From positions 732,004 through 760,396 of the forward strand of contig CAAAJI010000001.1 in assembly GCA_900642245.1 (NCBI GenBank): a stretch of 28,393 nt of DNA. Direction: 5' to 3'. This document shows positions 10,097-19,128 of the stretch, piece by piece. The first letter of the stretch is position 1. Every line of letters begins with the position of its first letter. Source of the DNA: Fragilaria radians. Its lineage: Eukaryota; Bacillariophyta; Fragilariophyceae; Fragilariales; Fragilariaceae. The notes under the pieces were generated by a model, which was given only the letters and a program-made list of their open reading frames with translations, had not been told where the DNA came from and did no database searches. Position numbers and translations under genes: made by a program.

Positions 10097-10876
10097 TTAT
10101 TCATGCTTTCTCTTTTTCCGTTTCGTGTCTGCTTCATCTGGTTTATCGACATACTGCTTTGCTCGTTTATCTCTTCGCCTTTCTTCTTTCAATTGACGTC
10201 TTTCATCTCTCTCTTTTCGGATTCTAGCACGTTCCTCTTTGCGCTTCCGTTTCTCATCTTTGGAATTTTCGAGTGGAATGGTCTGAGATTGAGGCTTCTC
10301 TGCAGCTTGAGTGCCGAACAAATCGTGACCCTTATGGAGTGAAAAATTATTTGCTAGTTCTTGATTCTGATAGGCATGTCCGGGATCAGTACTAACGGCT
10401 TCTTCCTTTTCTAACAAATGCTTTGGCAAACGATATTTTTCACAGTGATCGACTCTAATGGATCGCCCCAATATCTTTGTTCCAACAAAATTATCGACTG
10501 CTAAGGTACAACTTCTTGAATCTTCATATTTTACAAAAGCAAAGCCTCGCGATTTTCCTGTATCGTCATCACGAACAAGATTGAATATCTTCAATCTTTA
10601 TTTCGTAGGATAGTCAAGTAAGAGAGAAAGAAGAAAAAGCCAAGCAACGTCAATTTCACACCAAACTACAACGAAATCAAGAGAGGAGAAACCACTTACC
10701 TCACCATACTGTGAAAGGATACAAATGACGTCGCCCTCAGTTAAATTCAATGGAAGATTTCCCGCATAAACCCAAGCGGAGCTTTCGTATTGGGAGTGCC
10801 ATGATGCTGCAGTTCCAACCAATCCTTTCTCTAGTTCCAACGCATTAATTCGTTGAATTTCGGTAATCACATTCAT
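10097..10876 (-). CDS. RBMX2/Ist3 (Snu17)-like RRM splicing factor, RES complex
   Basis: Two exons. Exon 1 (10876-10700, 59 codons) has the family N-terminus: MN, a RINALE-type segment, a WHSQY motif, then RRM strand 1 and RNP2 (AWVYAGNLP) and the LTEGDVICILSQYGE helix. Exon 2 (10588-10097) continues with NLVRDDDTG, RNP1 (KSRGFAFVKY), a LAVDNFVG segment and the GRSIRVDH end of the RRM. A Lys/Arg/Glu-rich tail ends in KRKKRKHE. The product is about 222 aa. Known relatives (yeast Ist3/Snu17, human RBMX2) join Bud13 and Pml1 in the retention-and-splicing complex on activated spliceosomes. This gene is itself one of the few in the window with an intron. The exact acceptor is uncertain by a few bases. 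It converges with the ankyrin gene. Confidence 0.9.
10589..10699 (-). other. Spliceosomal intron (about 111 bp) in the RBMX2-like gene
   Basis: On the minus strand exon 1 ends GAG and is followed by a perfect GTAAGT donor (10699-10694), splitting the RRM. A pyrimidine-rich tract (CTTTTTCTTCTTTCTCTC, about 10639-10622) lies upstream of the acceptor. The only nearby AG that restores frame ends at 10589. It makes the RRM about two residues shorter between GE and NLVRD than animal or plant relatives. An earlier AG (ending about 10596) does not restore frame with this donor. Confidence 0.7.
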
Positions 10877-11341
10877 GAAATGTGATTTCGTTGAAAATTA
10901 TAAACTCCAAGGTTTACTTTGGATCAAAAATTTACAAACTAAACGTTAAATCTATGTAACGTTAATCCTACTAAAATGTTGAATATCACCTGATTCGGAG
11001 AGAATTTCATTCCAAGTCAACAAGTTTCATAGTTAGACCTATAACTTAATACTTTGTATAGACCTCTTTTCCAAAGCATATGTATGTTTGATATCCTTTA
11101 TTTCAGATCTTTGATGTGGCGGCTTTTGTCTATTCAGTCGATAGCTTGATAACAATATATTGTCAAGTCATACACGAGAAAATCACTTTCCTTTCACCTA
11201 GAGCATCATGCAGTGGAGACAATGAAGACAAGAAAAAATTTAATGTGATAAGAGATATTGTTAATTTTTTTAATGTGATTTATGGGGGGATGCCTCTTTC
11301 GTTCAGCATAATCAACACTTGTATGAATATGTAGGCTAACC
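10877..11341. other. Spacer between the RBMX2-like gene and the retrotransposon
   Basis: It presumably holds the RBMX2-like promoter. A 72-codon frame at 11116-11334 does not start with ATG and shows no motif. The last five bases (11337-11341, TAACC) are a candidate target-site duplication of the retrotransposon, matching four of five bases (TATCC) at 16053-16057. Confidence 0.45.
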
Positions 11342-11527
11342 TGCTAGAAATCTCCACACTATTTTTGACTATTCCTCTATTTTTAACACGCTAATCAGAT
11401 TGTGAACTAATAAAAGTTAGATTATCTTGTTTGTCTTCAAATTTCGTAGATTTTCTCTTCTTCTCTCACAATATTTATATCCTAAATCCCTAATAATGAT
11501 GTTTTGTCGAAACTTTGATTCCTGACA
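11342..11527 (-). repeat. 3' LTR of the copia element (186 bp)
   Basis: On the plus strand it starts TGCTAGAAATC and ends GATTCCTGACA. It matches the other LTR across its whole length except for one substitution (C at 11375 against T at 15901) and one extra A in a run of A residues. Confidence 0.96.
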
Positions 11528-11538
11528 CCCTCCCTTTT
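11528..11538 (-). other. Polypurine tract of the copia element
   Basis: The minus strand reads AAAAGGGAGGG directly against the 3' LTR terminus. This is the expected RNase H-resistant primer for plus-strand DNA synthesis in LTR elements. Confidence 0.85.
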
Positions 11539-11548
11539 CGATAAAGCA

Positions 11549-14500
11549 TCAGTCAACTCCACTAAATTTTCTTGCATGTCGATGAAAGTCTTTTCCGCCT
11601 AAATTTTTCGTAAACAAATCACTAACATTTGAATCACCATTAATCCATTCGGTTTCAATGATCTTCTTCTCTTTTAACTCTCTCAAATAAAAATACTTGA
11701 CTGCAATGTGTCTTGTTCGTCCTCCCACAGTCCAGTTGTTAATCAAGTCTTTCGCTCCTTTATTGTCCATTCTTAATACCATTGGTAATTTAACTTTCAA
11801 GTTAATTGATTCCAACACCTTTTTAATATAGATCATCTCTTGAGCACAGCTTGTCGCAGCTATCAATTCAGCTTCCGTAACGGATAGCGACACGCATTCC
11901 TGCATTTTACTTTTCCACTGCACAGGTGAACCGTTCAAAAATACAGAGTATCCACTTACACTTCGTCTGGTTTCGGTATCTTTGGCATAATCGGAATCCG
12001 GATAGCCAACGATTTCATGTAGATTGTTAAGTGGTTTCTCAGGTTTGATTTGTAATCCTAATTCGTCGGTTCCGATACAATATTGCATAACTCGATACAT
12101 TGCTTCTAAGTGTCGCCATTGGACCCTAGTCATAAATCTAGATAGTTCCCTCACAATGTTGCTGATTTCTGGTTTTGTCCATTTCGTAAGATACAATAAC
12201 TTACCAACTCCACTTCTGTACGTTTTAATCGAGTTTTCATCTGCCATTTCATTGTCGTCGTCCAAATATTTAAGAATAACTCCAGGAGCAGCAGGTGTTT
12301 TGAACTTTATTTTGTTTTCAATAAACTCATCTTTCAAACTCTTTACCAAAATTGGTTGAGTAATTGTCAAAGCATTTTGCTGATTGTCGTATTTTATGGC
12401 ACATCCAACATATTCCTTTGCTTCACCTAAGTCGTCACATTCAAAATACTGTTTCAACCTTTCTTTTGTTTCTACAACTGTTTTTTCTTCACCCATAATA
12501 AGGCAGTCGACCACCCAAGATAAGCAAATAGTTACTCCGTTTTTCTTGATTCTGAAATACAAACATGGATCAGCATTGCTTCGTATAAAATTCATTTTTG
12601 TCAGGGCATTAAGTAGCTCTTTCCAAAATGCATTCGCCGCTTGTTTGAGGACATATATCATTCTGTTTAGTTTCAATACTTCATCCTTTTTATAAAAGCT
12701 CTCAAATCCTTCAGGAATCTTCAGGTATAATTCTTCATTTTCCGAAAATCTCCCATTTAAAAAGGCTCCTTGCACATCTACCACATGTGCTTTCCAATAA
12801 TAAATTATCATTAAGGTTAGCATGATGCGGATTATTGTGTCATTTGTTACAGGTGCTGCCTTATTGTCTTCAATATAATGTATTCTGTCTTCTTGTTCAT
12901 ATCCTCGTGCATTGAGTCTGGCCCTATACTTTCCATTTCCTTTCAATTTCATAGCCCAAGTTGTTGTTAGTATTTTTGAATTGTTAGGAATAGATGATTT
13001 TAAAATTGGCTTCCAGACCTTATAATTAACCATTCGAGCGTGTTCTTCATTAACTGCTTGAATCCATTTGTCTTTATCGTTAGTTTTCATTGCTTCTTTA
13101 TATTTCATGGCATGCAATTCCTGAGTATTTCCAGAATATCCTATATTTCCAGCTCCAACGCATATGATTTCGTTTCCTCCTTGTTGGTCTATGATCATGT
13201 CATTCATTTCAGATTTGTATCACAATGGAACCCTAACGATTCTTCCAGAACAAGTCATTTTTACATCATTTACCTCGTTGCTGTTGCCAGTATCATCGAT
13301 GGACGCTTCATCTGTTTCTTCCTGGCTGTCAGTTTCATTTGCATTTTCATTGTAACTTACCAATGTTTGATTGCTTTCATCAGGTGAGTTAACAAAATTT
13401 TCAAATTCAAGCAATTCGTTGTCTCCCTCCCTAACTTTGATACTCAGATTATTATCATCAAAGTTATTCAAGGATACCATTGAAAAATACATTTTGTTTA
13501 ACCATGTTATATCTCGAGTTATGTGCACCCTCCGAGATCTTGGATCCCACATACGGAAAGTGTCATCATAATGATTCTCTGGATATTCAACAAACATGCA
13601 AATGTATCCACGGTCATCGATTTTTTTGGTAAATTTGTTTCTAAGTTTGACAACACCAGCTTCTCCCCATGTTCTGAGATTAGCTGCAAATTTCGGATTC
13701 TCCCCATTCCAATGTTTATAGCGGGAACTTTTAACTCCTTCAAGCTCAATTTCACATAAGCCATCTAGTTTTGTTGCAGTTTGAATGGCCTCTCTCCAGA
13801 GTAAATATCGAAATTTCCTTGGGACTTTTGCATTATGCATAATTGCCCTCCCTTGATTGGAAAGTGCATGAAATCCCACTTTGGCTAAGTAATTGCGTTG
13901 TGGTGTATCTCGACCCGTAAATTCAAGTTCCACATTTAATTTCCAATCGACACTGTTCATTCTCTTTTTTAATAGTAAATTTTCGCCTCCGTTATCGCAT
14001 TGCAAATATTTAACAGTCTTGTTTTCATTTTTAAGCTTATAACAAAATTCGCATGTTGGTTCAACCATCTCATTCTTGGTTGAATAAAAATCAGAGAACT
14101 TCATTTGTGTGCTTTCGTCAACAATTATACGCCAATACGGTTTTGGTATAGAATCGATTTCAGGAAATTCCGTATTTTTAACAGAACTTATATCCAAGAA
14201 AATTCTCTCGCCATTTTTACTCCCTGGTTGATGCGTACTTTTCTTAACGACACCTTTTTGTTGTGCCTTTCCTATCGCACATGCTTCGCATCTCTCCTCT
14301 TCACCCGTCAACACCCATCCAAGCGATTTACTTATCCTCCTCGTTTCAGCAGTAGAAACATGTCCAAGCTTTGCATGAGCCTCAAGATAGGACATTTTTG
14401 GCCCAGAAATTTCTGTGACTCCACAGAATTCCTTTCGTTGGATCAACTTCATGGCGTACAGTACCCCTTTTGGTGTCGAAATTTTGATATCAAAACAGAT

Positions 14501-14845
14501 GGTGAATTTACCCTTTTTGAGTCTAATAGATTCTTCGTCACCATCAAGTTTCCATCCTTTATTCTACATTTGCGTAACACTGAAAAGATTGCATTTTGCT
14601 TTTGGCATCACTGAAACATTTTGAAGAATTACATTTTCCCATGTTTTATTCTCATGATTCATTACTTTTCCTTTAATATCGATGATCCTTGTAACTGCCT
14701 CCTCTTGACCATTTCCAAGTGTGATGGTGTGTGTTTCAGGTGTGAATTTATTGTTGACAAATCCTGTAGTGTTGGATGTCATGTGAACAGTTGCTGCTGA
14801 ATCAGCAATCCAAATATCATTGTCAATGGGTTCACCATCGGTCAT
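11549..14845 (-). pseudogene. Copia pol: protease, integrase, RT and RNase H, broken by stops
   Basis: Three segments lie in one reading frame. 14845-14567 carries protease with DSAA where DSGA is usual. 14452-13223 carries the HHCC zinc-binding pre-integrase region (HAKLGH, CEAC) and the integrase core (LDISS, DNGGE). 13207-11549 carries RT and RNase H. A TAG at 14564-14566 and a TGA at 13220-13222 interrupt the frame, but the protein on both sides of each stop continues in register, so they are point lesions. The catalytic Glu position after TPQRN is Lys (codon 13880-13882). The RT active site reads WVVDC, with Val (codon 12509-12511) replacing the first Asp of the catalytic pair. RNase H keeps its acidic motifs (DSDY, TEAE, MDN). 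The region 14846-14937 before protease is also out of frame with gag. Confidence 0.93.
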
Positions 14846-14937
14846 TCCAAGTAAAACTTCTTTTGTCTCTTCTAAATCTTTTGCAATATTTGCCTTCTCA
14901 CCTTTGTTTTTGAAGTTGCTTTAAATCCTTCAGGTCT

Positions 14938-15782
14938 TTAATCTTTGTTTTCTTCCTGGAACCAGCAGTTATTCGCAATATGTCCAGGTTTTCCGCAGTG
15001 ATTGCAGTGTAAATTTGGTTTATCTTTGCTTTTATTCACCTTATTATTGCATTGATTAGCTCTGTGGCCGGTTTTATTGCATCTGTAGCAAACTCCTTGG
15101 AAAGCACTCAACAGAACTTCTCCTTCTTCTTTAGGCTTTCTATCAATTTTACTCCTATTCATCTGTTGATAATGCTGAAACATGACATTCTCAAGATTGT
15201 ACAAGGTAAGTTCATTACCTCTTCTTCTTTGTTCAGCCGTTAATACCGCTTGGTATTCATTGGTGGCCACGTCTAAGACAATGGCAATTAAATCAGATTC
15301 ATCAATTTTATTACCGGGAGTTAGGTATTTTTCTTCAATACCATTCAATTCTTCAAATAGAAGTGATGGATCGCTGCCCTTCTTCATTGTTACTCTATTT
15401 AGCTGATTGTGTTGATGGGGCAATATCTCTGCATTAGCCCTTTGACAACCAAATATCCTAGTCCTGTTGGCCAGCCTTCTGTCACGGTACGTGGAATAAT
15501 ACCCATTGTTCCTTCCTTTGTAAATGCCATCGTAAAACTTGAAATTGCTAAATGATTCTTTTTCTTTGCAAGAAATTGCTTTTTTCCTTCTTCTGTGCTC
15601 GTATCGATGCTTGAGAAATATGAACTGGGCAATTCGGGATCCCTTGTTTCTTGTATCGCTTCTCCAAAGCCATGTAAATAGACATAAGCCCTAAATTTCT
15701 TCCACCAAAGTGCAAATTTGCCATGGCTACCGTCAAAGGTGGGTACACCTCCTTGATTTGCTTTGATCACTAGATCTTCCAT
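14938..15782 (-). pseudogene. Copia gag, frameshifted
   Basis: The N-terminal part (15782-15399, ATG start about 85 nt inside the 5' LTR) has the copia Gag pattern VPTFDG...FALWWKKFRAYV. The frame shifts around 15400-15420, and the rest continues at 15423-14938: a helical part (SLLFEELNGIEEKY, LTAEQRRRG) and two CCHC zinc knuckles (CYRCNKTGHRANQC and CNHCGKPGHIANNC). These would bind element RNA in the particle. The two frames overlap by only about 25 nt without an obvious slippery heptamer, so I read the shift as damage rather than programmed frameshifting. Confidence 0.9.
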
Positions 15783-15867
15783 TTACTTAACTCTTTATAA
15801 CTTAAACTTTACTTTTCTTGACAATCTTCCTTTTCTGTGTGGGTTTTCTCAGTCGTACTTCGAATTA

Positions 15868-16052
15868 TGCTAGAAATCTCCACACTATTTTTGACTATTC
15901 TTCTATTTTTAACACGCTAATCAGATTGTGAACTAATAAAGTTAGATTATCTTGTTTGTCTTCAAATTTCGTAGATTTTCTCTTCTTCTCTCACAATATT
16001 TATATCCTAAATCCCTAATAATGATGTTTTGTCGAAACTTTGATTCCTGACA
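15868..16052 (-). repeat. 5' LTR of the copia element (185 bp)
   Basis: TG...CA termini, nearly identical to 11342-11527. The sequence just inside it (15867 downward) does not begin with the TGG that a primer-binding site complementary to a tRNA 3' CCA would show. Confidence 0.96.
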
Positions 16053-16163
16053 TATCCTACTTCGTAGTGGTAGGTGGTTCAAAAGTAGTTTGTCTGTGCA
16101 ATAAAATTTAGACTTGATATATTTAGTATTATCTATTTCAGTTTGTTCTTTAGCAAGATGTAT

Positions 16164-17399
16164 TTAATTCCACATATCTTCATCACTGTCCTCGTTTTCC
16201 TCAGACGTTTCATTACTTGATTCAGGTGCATAGTAGAAGACTTCTTCCATTTGGGATCCGTCTCCTTGGTTTTTCCCATCTTTCCAACGGAGATTTTTTT
16301 TGGGCTTTGATGTTGTATGCATCAGCTTAGATGCCAATCGTTTCTTCACAAGAAGTGCTTCCATCCGCTTATCTGCTTCCTCACGCTTCCTCTGTATGTC
16401 TAGTAATTTAAGTTGCCTGTTTCGTTGTTCAGGTGTCATTTTCGAAAATTCTTTTTTATCTTTGGCCAGTTTTTCTAATGTTTCAAACTGTTCGAGCCAC
16501 TCAGGCTTTTCAATTTTGCCAGCATCGTATTCTTCTAACACCAGCAAACGATCTGTGACTTGTTGTTGAATTCTTTGAAAGGGATCCTTTGCATAAGTCT
16601 CTTCCTGTTCTTTTCTCCAAGACTCTTTGAGACTTTCAATGGCCTTTTGGATATCTTGTACTAAGTAACCTCCTGCATGAGGATCAGTACTCCGTTTGGG
16701 AAGATTTGACAATTGCTTATCAAGCTTGCGAATTGTTTTATTAATTTTTGTCGATGTTATAAGAGCCTTATCGAGAGGTATCTTTTCCAGGAGTTCAAGC
16801 AATGGTTTCAAAAGCGGGCCATCAGGAGATGTCGTCACTATATGCGTTTGACTTTCCTGGTGCTGCACAGAAGACTTTAACTTCTTGCTTGGGTGGAAGA
16901 TTGTGGGGCTTTTGTGAGAAGGAGTCATTGCATCGATGAGCCACTGATTGAGAATTTTCAGTCCTCCAGATATGAGAAATCTACTAAAACAACTAGGAAC
17001 CTCTTTGGAATCCCTGAATTCAGAATTTCTCCGCAGGAGATCAAGCCTATCTTTTTCAATCGTTCTTTCTAGAATAGCCAGAGCTAATATCCGTGAAGGT
17101 GTCTTATAGCAATATCTGACCAGCAGCTCCAAAAAGGTCATCACTTTCTCAGTCGATAGTGCACCTTCCACAGCTTCTTCTAAGGAATCTGTTTCTTCAC
17201 CTCCAATATCACAACATTTGGTTAGGGCGATTTCGATTGACGTTGCACCTGACCAAAGTCCTGGCTTGCTGACATCATAGGCTGCTGCTCGACGAGAGAG
17301 ATAATCGTTAACTGAAATTTGATCATATATATATGGCTCTGTGGCATTGCATGATGCCATTAGCACATGGAATGGACGACTACGATCAGGAGCTGACAT
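16164..17399 (-). CDS. PNUTS-like PP1 nuclear targeting subunit, 411 aa
   Basis: The N-terminal half has the TFIIS N-terminal (LW/TND) helical-bundle pattern. A GGLKILNQWL segment lies near residue 149, then, after a low-complexity insert, LLKPLLELLEKIPLDKALI and KINKTIRKL, ending in a LKESWR helix. A charged coiled-coil-like region follows (about 265-350). Near the C-terminus, residues 369-372 (NLRW, after KK) and 387-390 (VFYY) match in order and approximate spacing the RVxF and phi-phi PP1-docking motifs of animal PNUTS (TVTW ... YFYF). An acidic tail ends the protein. Known PNUTS recruits PP1 with WDR82 and TOX4 to control Pol II elongation and termination. The C-terminal zinc finger of animal PNUTS is absent. 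Another TND protein is the alternative. The start shares a 137-bp divergent spacer with the Maf gene. Confidence 0.75.
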   Translation of the reverse strand: MSAPDRSRPFHVLMASCNATEPYIYDQISVNDYLSRRAAAYDVSKPGLWSGATSIEIALTKCCDIGGEETDSLEEAVEGALSTEKVMTFLELLVRYCYKTPSRILALAILERTIEKDRLDLLRRNSEFRDSKEVPSCFSRFLISGGLKILNQWLIDAMTPSHKSPTIFHPSKKLKSSVQHQESQTHIVTTSPDGPLLKPLLELLEKIPLDKALITSTKINKTIRKLDKQLSNLPKRSTDPHAGGYLVQDIQKAIESLKESWRKEQEETYAKDPFQRIQQQVTDRLLVLEEYDAGKIEKPEWLEQFETLEKLAKDKKEFSKMTPEQRNRQLKLLDIQRKREEADKRMEALLVKKRLASKLMHTTSKPKKNLRWKDGKNQGDGSQMEEVFYYAPESSNETSEENEDSDEDMWN

Positions 17400-17536
17400 T
17401 TTGATTCTATTTTATCTGACCTGGAAAGTTTGGTCTGTCCACCGTGCGAGAGAGTTTTACGTTTCGTTACTGGCACTTGACTTTTTTCACATTACTTTTT
17501 AATTTTGAAACACTTTTTTTGTATCCAACTTAGTTG
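17400..17536. promoter_or_regulatory. Divergent promoter region, PNUTS-like / Maf
   Basis: Only 137 bp separate the two divergent start codons, so both core promoters and 5' leaders must lie here or inside the genes. A T-rich stretch (about 17480-17520) precedes the Maf start. No clear TATA box is called. Confidence 0.5.
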
Positions 17537-18415
17537 ATGAAGAGACTTTGGTACCATCCATTTTTCTCAGTTTGTTCTTTAACGTGTAGTCCCTTTTCGT
17601 CCAAGACTATAGGCATCACCGTCGTCTCGGCCTGGAATATACAACAACAATCACGAGGATTCACTCCTTTCTGCACCACAGCCATGAAATTACATGCATC
17701 CGAAACAAATAGCTGTGACAAGGATTTTTTAGCGGGCTTACCACAACCTTTAATTTTGGGATCAGGCTCCTTTACACGTAAGCTTATATTATCTGAAATG
17801 GGAATTGACTTTACAGTCATCAAGAGGCCAATCGATGAACAAGAAATTGGTGATCGAGATAACGATAAACCTGAGGAGTTGGTTCTTAAACTAGCCAAAG
17901 CGAAAATGAAACACTTGGTGCAAGAATTATCATCCGGTCGTTGCGATGAAGAAATTCGAAATTCTTCTATCATTTCAGAGAATAAATTACCATCATATGT
18001 TGTTCTAACTGGAGATCAGGTTGTTACCCATTGCGGGAATATTTTGGAAAAACCTCGTTCCTTGGAAGAAGCAAAAGACTTTGTTTCGCGTTATGCGACA
18101 TCTCCGCCCTCAACGGTAGGATCATGCGTAATTGAACACATACCCTCAGGATTGCAAGTCAGTGGTGTCGATACTGCAACTATTTTCTTTCATACTAGCA
18201 TAGGAAGTGTTGATGTGAATGGGAAAGACTTAGTGGATCGTCTCCATGAGGTCGGAGCACCTGTCTTGGATTGTGCAGGGGGGCTCATGATCGAGCATGA
18301 GTTTGTACAACCATATATTCAACGAATTGATGGAACCCAAGATAGTGTCATGGGCTTGAGCAAAGAACTAGTAGAGAAACTTCTGAATGAACTACGAACA
18401 AAATTGACAGAATAA
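17537..18415 (+). CDS. Maf/HAM1-type nucleoside triphosphate pyrophosphatase
   Basis: Maf-family proteins hydrolyse non-canonical or modified nucleoside triphosphates to monophosphates and clean the nucleotide pool. The signature LILGSGSFTRKLILSEMG (about 72-90) matches the family's LASxSPRR-type loop, though the second Ser-Pro is Gly-Ser-Phe. The segment VVLTGDQVV places the conserved catalytic Asp at 160, followed by the EKP and AKDFVSRY segments. The C-terminal segments GAGG-like CAGGLMIE and IDGTQDSVMGL are also family features. About 60 extra N-terminal residues, rich in Phe, Ser and hydroxylated residues with few acidic ones, suggest an organelle transit peptide; that is inference. I place the start at ATG 17537; the codon before it is TTG. 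It converges with the DGD gene. Confidence 0.88.
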   Translation: MKRLWYHPFFSVCSLTCSPFSSKTIGITVVSAWNIQQQSRGFTPFCTTAMKLHASETNSCDKDFLAGLPQPLILGSGSFTRKLILSEMGIDFTVIKRPIDEQEIGDRDNDKPEELVLKLAKAKMKHLVQELSSGRCDEEIRNSSIISENKLPSYVVLTGDQVVTHCGNILEKPRSLEEAKDFVSRYATSPPSTVGSCVIEHIPSGLQVSGVDTATIFFHTSIGSVDVNGKDLVDRLHEVGAPVLDCAGGLMIEHEFVQPYIQRIDGTQDSVMGLSKELVEKLLNELRTKLTE

Positions 18416-19128
18416 GTAGCATTTCAATAGACTATACGTTGCGAAACAACTCTAATTGCTTTGACGTCTTAAAGTCTTTTTCAAATTAGACCAAAGATGC
18501 GATGATGTCTCATTCGTGTCCTAGATAAACTTTTCTGGAAACTCAAGTTACATTGTTTCAACTTTAAAAAATGCAAAACAAGATTTCAACACTCAAGGAT
18601 TACATTCGATGTTTATCTTGAACTCCTAGTAATCACACTCTAGGTTTGAAATATTCACGAGGAAATTTAAAAATCTGATTGTAGCAGATACTAGAGAAGA
18701 GAGTTCATTATAAGGAATTAGAGTTGAAGAGGGTATCCATACAATGGAAGGTGATGAATCCAAGTTATAATCTAGAATCAAAGAATTTTTTGGCATAGCC
18801 TGACAGAAAAGGATATTTCTAAGAAGAAAGATTTATATAGAAATCTAATAAAGTTATGTTTGCAAGCTATTTAAGAAAATGGATTTAAGAAAGGAAATAT
18901 AAAAATTCCAAGAAATTTAGTTCACAAAACGAATCTCGACTTAGTGCTGACTTTTTCAACAAAGGCTCTTCATCAGATCGAGTTACATGGAAAATGCAAA
19001 AAAGCTACTAATTTGTTAGATTGACACTGCTCATGTCTTCCAGGGTCAAGTTCTTTTTTCTCTCTCAAAATCTAGTAGAGCGCAGATTTTGTACATCGTA
19101 AGTGATTGATCCAAGAGGACTTTCTCCG
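18416..19128. other. Convergent intergenic spacer
   Basis: About 0.7 kb between the 3' ends of the Maf and DGD genes. No gene, repeat or structured element recognised. Confidence 0.5.

Larger units (their letters stand above)
11342..16052 (-). mobile_element. Ty1/copia LTR retrotransposon, full length but coding-defective
   Basis: The element is 4,711 bp and reads on the minus strand. It has two LTRs (TG...CA termini), gag with two zinc knuckles, then protease, integrase, reverse transcriptase and RNase H in that order, which is the copia order. Integrase has the TPQRN region followed by GF...LSNQGRAIM, a form I associate with copia elements of algae and other aquatic protists (family knowledge, not checked). 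A polypurine tract abuts the 3' LTR. A 5-bp target duplication is imperfect (TAACC / TATCC). Gag and pol are broken by frameshifts and two in-frame stops, so this copy cannot encode its own machinery. It lies between the 5' end of the RBMX2-like gene and the 3' end of the PNUTS-like gene. Confidence 0.95.

Noticed and set aside
12024..12695. Plus-strand frames of about 100 codons within the copia element
   Set aside because: They are antisense shadows of the pol region.
15399..15423. Programmed gag frameshift in the copia element
   Set aside because: No clear slippery heptamer is seen, the protein join looks damaged, and other lesions are present in the same copy.
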